From assembly GCA_963783695.1 (NCBI GenBank), contig CAWAOM010000006.1, forward strand, positions 248,001-312,000: a stretch of DNA of 64,000 bases, given 5' to 3'. A model generated the notes under the pieces. It was given only the letters and a program-made list of their open reading frames with translations, was not told where the DNA came from and searched no databases. This DNA is from BM003 sp963783695 (GTDB lineage Bacteria > Pseudomonadota > Gammaproteobacteria > Steroidobacterales > BM003). This document shows, in pieces, positions 51,756 to 60,854 of the stretch. Both the position numbers and the translations under genes were made by a program. The stretch's first letter is position 1; each line of letters opens with the position of its first letter.

Positions 51756-52533
51756 ACCCGTCTGGCTGGCGCTACTGGCTCTTGTGCTGGCCGGTTGCTC
51801 ACCCCTGCGCGATCAGGATGGCGCACCCGCAACCATGCCGCCCCCGAGCGCCGACAGCGGCACCTGTCACGACGAGCCGCATAGCCGCGCCGGCAATCCG
51901 CCATTCTACGAAGTATTCGGCGAACGCTACCATGTATTACCGAGCAATCGCGGTTATCTCGAACGCGGCGTAGCCTCATGGTATGGAACCAAGTTTCATG
52001 GCAAGGCCACCGCTATGGGCGAAGCCTATGACATGCATGCGATGACCGCTGCACACAAAACGCTGCCGTTACCCGCCTGCGTCGAGGTGGTCAATCTCAG
52101 CAATGGACGACGGATTGTCGTGCGGGTCAATGATCGCGGACCGTTCGTCGACAATCGCATCATAGATCTGTCCTATGCGGCCGCACACAAACTCGACATG
52201 GTGCGTGACGGTACCGCGCTGGTCGAGGTCAGAAGTGTTAGCGGCCCGGCCGTCGTTGACCCCGCTGCAGCCGCGATCGAGGCCGCGCCGGCGCGCGCGA
52301 TGTACGTGCAGGCCGGCGCTTTTTCGCAGCGCGCCAATGCCGATCGCCAGGCCGAGTGGCTAAACCAGTACGACCTCGGTACGGTCCAGATCCGCACAGT
52401 CAAACGTGGCGATGGCACGCTCGTCTACCGGGTCTGGGTGGGCCCGGTTCCCGATGTCCCGCGGTTCGATGCCACTGTCGCCAGGCTCGACGAGCTCGGA
52501 ATCCGCGACGCCCATCTCGCCGTGGATCCCTGA
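51742..52533 (+). CDS. rlpA: Septal ring lytic transglycosylase RlpA with SPOR domain
   Basis: The 263-residue lipoprotein starts at a GTG (51742) overlapping the mltB stop, with GAGG just upstream; a TTG at 51745 is possible. The lipobox LAGC follows a short hydrophobic stretch. It has the double-psi barrel RlpA core (VASWYGTKFHGKATAMGE, RVNDRGPFVDNRIIDLSYAAA) and a C-terminal SPOR domain (YVQAGAFSQRANADRQ) that binds denuded glycan. It cleaves such glycans. A longer reading frame from 51526 inside mltB is not real. Confidence 0.88.
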   Translation: MLRPEPVWLALLALVLAGCSPLRDQDGAPATMPPPSADSGTCHDEPHSRAGNPPFYEVFGERYHVLPSNRGYLERGVASWYGTKFHGKATAMGEAYDMHAMTAAHKTLPLPACVEVVNLSNGRRIVVRVNDRGPFVDNRIIDLSYAAAHKLDMVRDGTALVEVRSVSGPAVVDPAAAAIEAAPARAMYVQAGAFSQRANADRQAEWLNQYDLGTVQIRTVKRGDGTLVYRVWVGPVPDVPRFDATVARLDELGIRDAHLAVDP

Positions 52534-52627
52534 TCACCCGCAGCCGGACTTTGGGCACAGCCGCGGGGCCGGTTACAATTGTCGTTTGTCCCGCCAACCC
52601 CTTACGCAAGAGAGGAAACCGCGCTCA

Positions 52628-53782
52628 ATGAGGACGCGACACCCCCTTTTTCTCCACCCGCTTGTTGCCGCCGCCGTATGGCTGTGCAGCTTGTCCGCAT
52701 CGGCCAGCCTGCCGATACCCGCTGCCCCGGCGATAAATGCCAAGGGCTATATACTGATTGAACAGAGTACCGGCCAGGTACTCGCGCAGAAGAACCCCGA
52801 CGAGCGGCTCGAACCTGCCAGCCTGACCAAAATCATGACCGCGTATGTGGTTTTCGGCGAACTTCGTTCGGGCCGCCTCAGTCTTGACGATGAGGTAACG
52901 GTCAGCGAAAAGGCCTGGAGAACCGAGGGTTCACGGATGTTCATCGAGGTCAATTCCCGGGTCAGGGTTGAGGACCTGATGCAGGGGATGATCGTGCAAT
53001 CGGGTAATGATGCCAGTGTCGCGCTGGCCGAGAGGGTTGCCGGCACCGAAGAGACGTTCGCGGTGATGATGAATCAGGCCGCGCTGGCCATTGGCATGAC
53101 TTCCAGCAACTTTCAGAATGCGACCGGGCTCCCTGGCAGCGACCATTACTCGACCGCGCGCGATATGGCGCTGCTGGCCCGGGCCCTGATCGTCGAGTTC
53201 CCGGACTACTACGGGCGCTGGTACTCGCAACGCGAATTTACCTACAACGACATCACGCAACGCAACCGCAACGCGCTGCTGTGGCGCGACAGTACCGTTG
53301 ACGGGGTCAAAACAGGCATGACCCAGGCCGCCGGGTATTGCCTGGTAGCATCGGCCAAGCGCGATAACATGCGGCTCATTTCCGTTGTCATGGGCACACC
53401 GAACGCCAATATCCGTGCCAGCGCAAGTCAGTCCCTGCTCGGCTATGGCTTCCAGTTTTACGAGACCCACAAACTGTTCGCGGCGGGGGAACCGTTAACG
53501 TCGGTGCGGGTATGGAAGGGAGCAAAGGAACGCGTCGATCTTGGCCTCGACGAGGATGTGTTCGTGATTATCCCGCGCGGGCAACGCGACAGTCTGAATG
53601 CCGAAATGGACCTCAACGCTCAGGTTGTTGCGCCGATTGCCAGTGACGACCAGCTCGGCACGGTGCGGGTATCGCTAAACGAGGAACTCGTTCTCGAGAA
53701 ACCGTTACATCCGCTGCAACCTGTCGCTGCCGGTGATTTTCTCGACCGTGCGATGGACGAAATTCTGCTCTGGTTCGAATAG
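52628..53782 (+). CDS. dacA: D-alanyl-D-alanine carboxypeptidase
   Basis: The 384-residue low-molecular-weight PBP trims terminal D-Ala from stem peptides. It has a signal peptide (cleavage near SASA), S65-LTK68, QSGNDAS and DGVKTGMTQAAG, then a C-terminal PBP5-type beta domain ending in an amphipathic FLDRAMDEILLWF helix. ATG 52628 follows AGAGAGGAAA. The open frame back to 52406 runs through rlpA. It is co-oriented with the elongasome genes. Confidence 0.93.
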   Translation: MRTRHPLFLHPLVAAAVWLCSLSASASLPIPAAPAINAKGYILIEQSTGQVLAQKNPDERLEPASLTKIMTAYVVFGELRSGRLSLDDEVTVSEKAWRTEGSRMFIEVNSRVRVEDLMQGMIVQSGNDASVALAERVAGTEETFAVMMNQAALAIGMTSSNFQNATGLPGSDHYSTARDMALLARALIVEFPDYYGRWYSQREFTYNDITQRNRNALLWRDSTVDGVKTGMTQAAGYCLVASAKRDNMRLISVVMGTPNANIRASASQSLLGYGFQFYETHKLFAAGEPLTSVRVWKGAKERVDLGLDEDVFVIIPRGQRDSLNAEMDLNAQVVAPIASDDQLGTVRVSLNEELVLEKPLHPLQPVAAGDFLDRAMDEILLWFE

Positions 53783-53792
53783 ACATGCCCTG

Positions 53793-54659
53793 ATGGCCGA
53801 CCCATTCGACATCGCCTACCTGAACGGCAAGTATGCGCCGCTATCGGGTCTCAGCCTGCCGGTGCTCGATCGCGGTTTTTTGTTCGCCGATGCAGTCTAC
53901 GAGGTCGTTCCGGTCTACGCGGGCCGCGTTTTTCGCGCAGACAGCCATTACGACCGGTTGCAACACAGCCTCGACGGGATACATCTCGACAACCCGCTGC
54001 AACGGCAGCAGTGGAGCACGCTGCTCGACAATCTCGTGGCGAAAAACGGTGCCGGTTCGATGGCGCTCTACCTGCAAATCTCGCGCGGCGCCGATAGCGG
54101 GCGCGATCATCGGATCAGGCCGGGTCTTAGCCCGACCGTATTCGCGATGGCGATGCGACTCGCGGACCGTAGCGCGGCACGCGATAACGGCGTCACGGCG
54201 ATTACCGCTGACGACATCCGCTGGGCGCGCTGCGATATCAAATCGACGGCGTTGCTGGCGAATGTGCTCCTCGCCAGCGAGGCCGCTCACTACGGCGCCG
54301 AAGAGACTTTGTTATTGCGCGATGGTCTGCTTCATGAAGGGGCATCGAGCAGCGTACTTATCGTCACGAATGGCTGTGTCCGTATGCCGCCATACAGCCA
54401 CCGCCTGCTGCCCGGAACCACGCGCGACCTGGTGGCGGCGTTGCTGGCAAGCGACGGCATCGACGTTGGCGAGCAGCCGATATCTGAGGACACCCTGCGC
54501 AGTGCCGACGAAGTCTGGATCGCGAGCGCGACCCGCGAGGTGCTGCCGGTCACACGCCTCGATGACGCGGCAGTCGGTAACGGCCGGCCGGGCCCGCTGT
54601 GGCAGCGGGTGCACGAGTTATACCAGCAGTGCAAAAAGAACGGAGGCGAGATCTCTTGA
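53793..54659 (+). CDS. dat: D-amino-acid transaminase
   Basis: The 288-residue fold-type IV PLP enzyme has K150 in ARCDIKSTALLANVL, a HEGASSSVLIV cofactor loop, and the N-terminal YLNGKYAPLSGLSLPVLDRGF family start. It likely interconverts D-Ala and D-Glu for wall peptides. ATG 53793 lies 10 bp after dacA; the frame from 53733 overlaps dacA. A branched-chain aminotransferase or ADC lyase is less likely. ybeD begins in its stop codon. Confidence 0.86.
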   Translation: MADPFDIAYLNGKYAPLSGLSLPVLDRGFLFADAVYEVVPVYAGRVFRADSHYDRLQHSLDGIHLDNPLQRQQWSTLLDNLVAKNGAGSMALYLQISRGADSGRDHRIRPGLSPTVFAMAMRLADRSAARDNGVTAITADDIRWARCDIKSTALLANVLLASEAAHYGAEETLLLRDGLLHEGASSSVLIVTNGCVRMPPYSHRLLPGTTRDLVAALLASDGIDVGEQPISEDTLRSADEVWIASATREVLPVTRLDDAAVGNGRPGPLWQRVHELYQQCKKNGGEIS

Positions 54660-54919
54660 GCGACAACGAGCTAATGGAGTTTCCGTGCGAGTTTCCGATC
54701 AAGATCTTTGGCGAGGATGATGCGGAATTGCGCCGTGAGGTGCGTGCGATCATTGCTCGCCACTGGGGCGTGCTGGATGAAAGCCGAATCAGCGAGCGAC
54801 GCAGCAGCGGCGGCCGGTACGTGTCGATAACCGCCACAATCGAAGCGCAGAACCGGGCCCAGATCGATGCAATTTACGAAGATCTCTCCGCCAGCCCACA
54901 TGTGGTGATGAGCCTGTGA
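54656..54919 (+). CDS. ybeD: YbeD/DUF493 family protein
   Basis: The 87-residue protein is a compact ACT-like fold (FPCEFPIKIFGEDD, RYVSITATIEAQNRAQ, ASPHVVMSL). A TTG at 54656, overlapping the dat stop by 4 bp and preceded by GGAGG, fits; the ATG at 54674 has no SD. It is commonly found just before lipB and its function is unclear, possibly linked to lipoate metabolism. The 3' end overlaps lipB by 4 bp. Confidence 0.85.
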   Translation: MSDNELMEFPCEFPIKIFGEDDAELRREVRAIIARHWGVLDESRISERRSSGGRYVSITATIEAQNRAQIDAIYEDLSASPHVVMSL

Positions 54920-55551
54920 CCGAAGCGGTCAGGCTGCGCTGGCTGGGTCTGTGTGAATACGAACCGACCTGGCGCAGCATGCAGGCGCTGACGGATCAGC
55001 GCGATGAGAAGTTCAGCGACGAAATCTGGTTTTTGCAGCACCCGCCGGTGTTCACGCTCGGCATGGCCGCCAGCCGCGTCCACCTCCTGGCGCCGGGCGA
55101 TATTCCCATCGTGGCAATCGATCGCGGAGGCCAGGTGACCTATCACGGCCCCGGGCAGCTGGTTGTCTATCCGCTGATCGATCTGCGCCGGCAGAAACTC
55201 GGCGTGCGCGACCTGGTCACCGCACTGGAGGCTGCCGTTTGCGACACCGCTGCCGGCTACGGCATTGAGGCGAGTCCGCGCGCCGATGCGCCCGGTGTCT
55301 ATGTGGACGGCCGCAAGCTCGCCAGCGTGGGCCTGCGAATCCGGCGTGGCTGCAGTTACCACGGACTGGCCTTCAATGTGGCGATGGATCTCGAACCTTT
55401 TCAGCGCATCAATCCGTGTGGATTCGAGGGGCTGGAGGTGACTCAGCTGGAAGAGCTCGGCGGTCCGGCGGATCCGCGCAAGGTGGCCGAAGACCTCGTG
55501 CCGCACCTATTGCAACGGCTCGGTTATCCGGCCGGCGCCTGCCTCAGGTAG
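54916..55551 (+). CDS. lipB: Octanoyl-[ACP]:protein N-octanoyltransferase
   Basis: The 211-residue enzyme moves octanoyl from ACP to lipoyl domains. It has GGQVTYHGPGQLVVYPL, the conserved K134 in GRKLASVGLRIRRGCSYHG, and catalytic C168 in RINPCGFEG. GTG start overlaps ybeD. lipA, its usual neighbour, is not here; instead the 3' end overlaps murU on the other strand by 28 bp. Confidence 0.95.
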   Translation: MTEAVRLRWLGLCEYEPTWRSMQALTDQRDEKFSDEIWFLQHPPVFTLGMAASRVHLLAPGDIPIVAIDRGGQVTYHGPGQLVVYPLIDLRRQKLGVRDLVTALEAAVCDTAAGYGIEASPRADAPGVYVDGRKLASVGLRIRRGCSYHGLAFNVAMDLEPFQRINPCGFEGLEVTQLEELGGPADPRKVAEDLVPHLLQRLGYPAGACLR

Positions 55552-56198
55552 GCGTCGAGTTCCGCAAGCCGTTGCGGGGTTCCGACATCACGCCATAAAC
55601 CACCGTGCAGCTGGCCGGCGACCCGGTTCTCACCGATTGCAGCGCGCAGCAACGGTGCCAGCGGGAACACACCGTCGCTGCAACCGTCAAATAAAGTTGC
55701 GCGGTACATCGCGATGCCGCTAAAAGTGAGGCCTGCGCTGACACCGTCACGGAGCCGGCCATCGCGCAACACAAAATCGCCAGTACGGTTGTGGGGCGGG
55801 TTGGGAACCATCACGAGACAAGCGACATCTTGCGCTTCAAGAGCGAGACGGGAGACATCGAAATCACAGAAGACATCGCCATTGACAGCAATAAAAGGCT
55901 CGTCCCCCAGTTTTGGCAACGCGCGAAAAATGCCACCACCCGTTTCGAGCGCCCCCGGCGGTTCGGGCGAGTAATGCAGGCGTACCCCCCACTGGTCGCC
56001 GTCGCCGAGCCGAGCGCGGATTTTTTCTCCGAGCCAGCAGAGGTTAATAACGATGTCGGTGACACCGATCGCCGCGAGCCGCTCGAGGTGCCAGACGATA
56101 AGGGGTTTGCCCCCGGCCTCGAGCAGCGGTTTCGGCACCGTATCTGTCAGTGGCCGCATACGCTCGCCCCTGCCAGCGGCAAGTATCATTGCCCGCAT
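55524..56198 (-). CDS. murU: Nucleotidyltransferase, N-acetylmuramate-1-phosphate uridylyltransferase-like
   Basis: The 224-residue NTP transferase has the GRGERMRPLTDTVPKPL start motif (9-25), NGDVFCDFD metal site and SGIAMYRA region. It matches MurU, which makes UDP-MurNAc in cell-wall recycling, and lies divergent to lptD as in Pseudomonas. The usual partner kinase amgK is missing beside it, so mannose-1-phosphate guanylyltransferase or another sugar substrate remains possible. It overlaps lipB by 28 bp. Confidence 0.78.
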   Translation of the reverse strand: MRAMILAAGRGERMRPLTDTVPKPLLEAGGKPLIVWHLERLAAIGVTDIVINLCWLGEKIRARLGDGDQWGVRLHYSPEPPGALETGGGIFRALPKLGDEPFIAVNGDVFCDFDVSRLALEAQDVACLVMVPNPPHNRTGDFVLRDGRLRDGVSAGLTFSGIAMYRATLFDGCSDGVFPLAPLLRAAIGENRVAGQLHGGLWRDVGTPQRLAELDAYLRQAPAG

Positions 56199-56332
56199 CG
56201 ATCCTGCCCTCGTCGCAACGGCCTTCCGTCGCCCTGTGGTCGAGCCCGGGCGGGCCCCTCATTGTCGGTATTCATTGTTTGCTTTGCAGTCATTGCAGCC
56301 ACCCGGCAACTGTGCCATCGTACCGCCGCCGC

Positions 56333-58525
56333 ATGAAGTCTTCGAATCGAATCGCTGCCGCGTTGGCGTTGGGCCTCGCCGCTCACGCAGCCGGAGCCCA
56401 GGAGCTCTGTCCCGTCAGCGACCCCGGCCAGAGCGAATGGTCGCTGGTGCCGTCTGAGCTATTCGACAGCATCGTGATTTCAGCCGATCACGCTGAACTG
56501 TACCGTGACGGCCGCGCAAGCCTCAAAGGCGATATCGAGGTCAGCCAGGGCGAGAGCCGGTTGCGCGCCGATCTCGCCACCTTCGACCCGGTATCCGAGC
56601 ATTTCGAGCTATCGGGGCACGTGCGCCTGCAACGCCCCGGGGTCGAGCTGCGCGGTGACAGCGCGGTTTATAACAGCCGGACCGGCAATGCGCGGCTAAA
56701 CGGTGCCCAATTTCTGATTCCCGACCGCGGCATCCGCGGCTCCGCCTCGACACTTCGCAGCGGTGTCGAGGAGTCGATCAAGCTCAAAGATGTGCGTTAC
56801 ACGACCTGCCCCGAGGACAAAGAAGACTGGGTGCTGCAAGCCGACAAGATCGAACTCGACCGCGAAGCCGGACGTGGTGCCGCCCAGAAGGCCATGATCA
56901 AGTTCAAGCGTGTCCCGTTTCTGTACCTGCCTTACTTCACTTTCCCGCTCGACGATCAAAGAAAATCCGGGTTCCTGATTCCCGAGATCGGCAATTCCGA
57001 TCGTAGCGGCTTTGAACTGCGCACACCGATTTACTGGAATATCGCGCCCAACTACGACCTGACTTTCTCGCCCCGCCTGATGACCAAGCGTGGCATCCAG
57101 TACAACAATGAATTCCGCTACCTTTTCGGCGAACCACAAACCGCCGGCGAAATTCAGCTCGAATACCTGCCGAGTGACGACGAACGTGACGGCGATAACC
57201 GGCATTTCGCCGCAATTCTCCACCAGACCCGTTTCGACAACGGCTGGTGGGCCAATATTGACGCCTCCGATGCCAGCGATGCCAACTACTTCGAGGATCT
57301 CGGCAGCAATGCGGCGTCCACCAGCCAGACCCACCTCGAGCGCGCGCTCGAATTCGAGCGCAATTCGCCGAACTGGTCACTGCTGGGGCGTTTCCAGAAT
57401 TTCCAGACCATCGACGACACCATTGCCCGCATTGACGAACCTTACGAGCGCCTGCCGCAACTGATCGCCCAGGGGCGCTGGCCGCAACAATGGATGGGGA
57501 CGACCTTCGGTCTCGATTCGGAGTTCGTGCATTTCGATCGCGATATCGGTGTCACCGGGCAGCGTCTGGACATCTATCCGCGCGCTGAATTGCCGCTGGA
57601 ACGCGGCGGCATGTATCTGCGCCCGGCGGCCGGGTACCGCTACACCGTCTACAGCCTGTCCGACATCGGAGACGGTGCCGCCACTGACGACACTCCGGAC
57701 CGCGCCGCGCCGATCTATTCAGTGGATGCCGGTATGCGTCTCGAACGCGAGGCGGGCAGGAAACGGGTCGTGCTGAACACGCTCGAACCGCGGCTGCAAT
57801 ATGTCTATATCCCGTACAAAAACCAGGATGACATCCCGATTTTCGACACCCTCGAACCGGACTTCAATCTCGTCCAGTTGTTCCAGGTCAATCGCTACGC
57901 CGGACCGGACCGTCTCGGCGACACCAACCGGATCGCGATGGGACTGACGACGCGGGTTTTCGACCCCGAGACGGGACGGCAGTATCTGTCCGCAACAGTC
58001 GGGCAGCAGTATTTCTTCGAAAACGAGTCCGTATCCCTGCCCGGCGAGACCCCCAACAGCAGCGGCAGTTCCGACCTCATAGCCGAGCTCGGGTTCGGGC
58101 TGTATAACGCCTGGAACGTCGATCTGGACGTGCGCTGGGACCAGGACAAGGACGAGTTCGAGAAGGCCGCGGTGCGATTTCAGTACCGCCCCAAATCCGA
58201 CCGGGTCGCCAATCTGTCTTATCGGCTGATCGAAAACCAGCTCGAGCAAATCGATCTTTCCACTGCATGGCCTTTGGCGAAGCGCTGGCGCGCGATTGGC
58301 AGGTATAATTACTCGATTCGGGACGATTCGGAACTCGAGCGGTTTATCGGACTCGAATACGAGAACTGTTGCTGGGCGCTGCGCGGAGTGTATCGCCGCC
58401 TGATTACCGACCGCGAGGGCGACAGGGATACGGCTTTCATGCTGCAACTGGAACTCAAGGGCCTGGCAAACGTCGGATCCAGCGTAGAGTCGTTGTTACA
58501 CGACGGCATTCTCGGTTACCAATAA
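56333..58525 (+). CDS. lptD: LPS-assembly outer-membrane protein LptD
   Basis: The 730-residue protein has a signal peptide (ALGLAAHAAGA), an N-terminal LptA/OstA-like periplasmic domain (LYRDGRASLKGDIEVSQGESRLRAD-like repeats) and a C-terminal beta-barrel. It inserts LPS with LptE. Cysteines occur (C25; a CC pair near the end) as in disulfide-linked LptD. ATG 56333 is chosen; the frame from 56150 runs into murU upstream region. It heads lptD-surA-pdxA-ksgA. Confidence 0.93.
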   Translation: MKSSNRIAAALALGLAAHAAGAQELCPVSDPGQSEWSLVPSELFDSIVISADHAELYRDGRASLKGDIEVSQGESRLRADLATFDPVSEHFELSGHVRLQRPGVELRGDSAVYNSRTGNARLNGAQFLIPDRGIRGSASTLRSGVEESIKLKDVRYTTCPEDKEDWVLQADKIELDREAGRGAAQKAMIKFKRVPFLYLPYFTFPLDDQRKSGFLIPEIGNSDRSGFELRTPIYWNIAPNYDLTFSPRLMTKRGIQYNNEFRYLFGEPQTAGEIQLEYLPSDDERDGDNRHFAAILHQTRFDNGWWANIDASDASDANYFEDLGSNAASTSQTHLERALEFERNSPNWSLLGRFQNFQTIDDTIARIDEPYERLPQLIAQGRWPQQWMGTTFGLDSEFVHFDRDIGVTGQRLDIYPRAELPLERGGMYLRPAAGYRYTVYSLSDIGDGAATDDTPDRAAPIYSVDAGMRLEREAGRKRVVLNTLEPRLQYVYIPYKNQDDIPIFDTLEPDFNLVQLFQVNRYAGPDRLGDTNRIAMGLTTRVFDPETGRQYLSATVGQQYFFENESVSLPGETPNSSGSSDLIAELGFGLYNAWNVDLDVRWDQDKDEFEKAAVRFQYRPKSDRVANLSYRLIENQLEQIDLSTAWPLAKRWRAIGRYNYSIRDDSELERFIGLEYENCCWALRGVYRRLITDREGDRDTAFMLQLELKGLANVGSSVESLLHDGILGYQ

Positions 58526-58553
58526 TTCAGGGAACAGAGTCATTTACAGTGCA

Positions 58554-59849
58554 ATGAAAAAACTCATTCTGATCAGCGCCGCCGTGGCGGTGTTTATATG
58601 CAATCAGGCCAGCGCGCAAACCCGTGAGTTATCGACATCGGGACAACTGCTTGACCGGGTCGTTGCGATCGTCAACGACGGCATCGTGCTGCAAAGTGAA
58701 CTTGAAGGGCAAATGCGCCTGATCTCGCAGCGATTGCGCGAACAGGGCGTGCAGCTGCCACCGCGTGGAGTGTTGCGGCAACAGGTTCTGGAACGCCTCG
58801 TGATTGGGGAGATCCAAATGCAACGGGCCGCCCGCCTCGACATCAGGGTGACCGAAGAGCAGCTCAACGGCACCCTTGCGCGAATCGCCGCCAACAATAA
58901 GGTCTCGTTCGAACAGTTGCCACAGGTGCTGGCCCAGCAAGGCATCGATTACGCCGACTATCGTGAGGAAATGCGTCGCGAGATGACGATTTCACAGCTG
59001 CGTCAGCGGGATGTCGACTCGCGCGTGAACGTATCGGAACGCGAACTGGATCAACTGATGGAACAGCAGACTTCCGGCGCCAGCGCCGAATTCGAAATGT
59101 CTCATATCCTGATCAGCATTCCTTCCTCTGCCACACCCGAGCAGCTCGAGGTCGCATCCGACAAAGCCCAGACTGTGTATCGCCGCCTGCTTCAGGGCGA
59201 GGAATTCAGTGAGATGGCGGTCTCTTATTCGGATGCTCAGGATGCGCTTGAAGGCGGCTACCTCGGGTGGCGCAAAGGTGCCCAGCTGCCGACGATATTT
59301 TCGGATATCGTCCCCGCCATGAAAGCCGGGCAGATCTCCGAACCGATACGCAGCTCGAGCGGTTTTCATATCATCCGGATCAACGAAGTTCGCGGCGTGG
59401 ACCCGGTGTTCGTGACTCAGTCCCATTTTCGTCACATCCTTATGACGGCCAACGAGTTGAAAGATGACTCTACCGTCGAAACCGAGTTGATGGCCGTCCG
59501 CCAGCGTATTCTCGATGGCGAAGACTTTGGCGCCGTGGCGCTTGCAGTATCCGAGGATCCGGGGTCGGGCTCCGAGGGGGGCGATCTCGGCTGGACCGAA
59601 CCCGGCACCTTCGTGCCCGAGTTCGACGCGGTCGTAAAGGACCTGCAGATCGGCGAAATCAGCGACCCGTTCAAGACCCGATTCGGCTGGCATATCGTCG
59701 AACTCCTCGAGGTACGTGAATACGACAGCACCCAGGACAAGCTGCGTAATGATGCCTACATGGCGATCCTCCAGCGCAAGGTTGCCGAACAAAGTGAAAT
59801 CTGGGTGCGGCAGCTACGTGACGAGGCCTTTGTCGAATACAAGCTTTAG
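58554..59849 (+). CDS. surA: Periplasmic chaperone SurA
   Basis: The 431-residue outer-membrane-protein chaperone has a signal peptide (ending QASA), an N-terminal helical chaperone domain (LLDRVVAIVNDGIVLQSELE), two PpiC/parvulin domains (about 175-275 and 285-385; GGYLGWRKGAQLP and GGDLGWTEPGTFVPEF) and a C-terminal helix. It is 28 bp after lptD. Confidence 0.95.
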   Translation: MKKLILISAAVAVFICNQASAQTRELSTSGQLLDRVVAIVNDGIVLQSELEGQMRLISQRLREQGVQLPPRGVLRQQVLERLVIGEIQMQRAARLDIRVTEEQLNGTLARIAANNKVSFEQLPQVLAQQGIDYADYREEMRREMTISQLRQRDVDSRVNVSERELDQLMEQQTSGASAEFEMSHILISIPSSATPEQLEVASDKAQTVYRRLLQGEEFSEMAVSYSDAQDALEGGYLGWRKGAQLPTIFSDIVPAMKAGQISEPIRSSSGFHIIRINEVRGVDPVFVTQSHFRHILMTANELKDDSTVETELMAVRQRILDGEDFGAVALAVSEDPGSGSEGGDLGWTEPGTFVPEFDAVVKDLQIGEISDPFKTRFGWHIVELLEVREYDSTQDKLRNDAYMAILQRKVAEQSEIWVRQLRDEAFVEYKL

Positions 59850-59861
59850 CGCTGCGTAGAC

Positions 59862-60854
59862 GTGGCGCTTCCCCGAATTGTCGTCACCGCCGGCGAGCCC
59901 GCCGGGATCGGTCCCGATCTTTGCATCGCGCTGGCTGCGAAATCGCTCCCGGTGCGGTTGCTGGTGGCCGGAAACCTGGACCTCTTCGCCGCGCGCGCCC
60001 GGCGTCTCGATGCTGACGTTTCGCTCACTGCTTTCGTCGGCGGCACGATTCCACCGCATCGTCCCGGACACCTGGTGATTGCGGATCATCCCCTCGCGGC
60101 ACCGTGCCGGCCCGGCCACCTCGATCCCGCAAATGCCGCTCATGTGCTCGCCTTGCTCGAGCAGGCAGCCGCGGCCTGTCTCGATGGAACTGTGGACGCG
60201 ATGGTGACCGCTCCGCTGCACAAGGGCGTGATCAATGACGCCGGCATCCCATTCACCGGCCATACCGAATACCTTGCCACTGCCACCGGTAGCGACCGTC
60301 CGGTGATGTTGCTCGTCGGCGGCGCGATGCGCGTGGCGCTGGCGACGACTCACCTCGCGCTCTCACGGGTCAGCGCAGCGATCACCCGGGACTCTCTGCG
60401 GGCGGTGATCGGCGTACTGGAACGCGATCTGCGACGGCTGTTCGGACTTCGCCAGCCGCGCATCCTTGTGTGCGGCCTGAACCCGCACGCGGGCGAAGGC
60501 GGACATCTTGGTCGCGAGGAGATTGAGACGATCAGGCCGACGCTCGACCAACTTCGGGCCGAGGGGTTAGAAGTTGACGGACCGATACCTGCCGATACCG
60601 CATTCACACCGGCGCAGCTGGAAACAGCCGACGCGGTGCTCGCGATGTATCACGATCAGGGCCTGCCAGTGCTCAAACACGCCAGTTTCGGCCGCGCGGT
60701 CAACGTCACGCTGGGTCTGCCCATTGTCCGAACCTCGGTCGATCATGGAACAGCCCTGGACCTCGCCGGCAGTGGCCGTGCTGACTGTGGCAGCCTGACC
60801 GCGGCAGTCGCGCTCGCGGCCGACCTTGCGCGGCGCCGCGGAACAACGCAATGA
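59862..60854 (+). CDS. pdxA: 4-hydroxythreonine-4-phosphate dehydrogenase
   Basis: The 330-residue enzyme oxidises 4-phosphohydroxy-threonine in the DXP-dependent B6 pathway. Motifs: TAGEPAGIGPDL, APLHKGVINDAGIPFTGHTE with zinc-ligand His, LATTHLALSRV, and GLNPHAGEGGHLG. GTG start 13 bp after surA; its stop overlaps ksgA by 4 bp (ATGA). Confidence 0.94.
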   Translation: MALPRIVVTAGEPAGIGPDLCIALAAKSLPVRLLVAGNLDLFAARARRLDADVSLTAFVGGTIPPHRPGHLVIADHPLAAPCRPGHLDPANAAHVLALLEQAAAACLDGTVDAMVTAPLHKGVINDAGIPFTGHTEYLATATGSDRPVMLLVGGAMRVALATTHLALSRVSAAITRDSLRAVIGVLERDLRRLFGLRQPRILVCGLNPHAGEGGHLGREEIETIRPTLDQLRAEGLEVDGPIPADTAFTPAQLETADAVLAMYHDQGLPVLKHASFGRAVNVTLGLPIVRTSVDHGTALDLAGSGRADCGSLTAAVALAADLARRRGTTQ

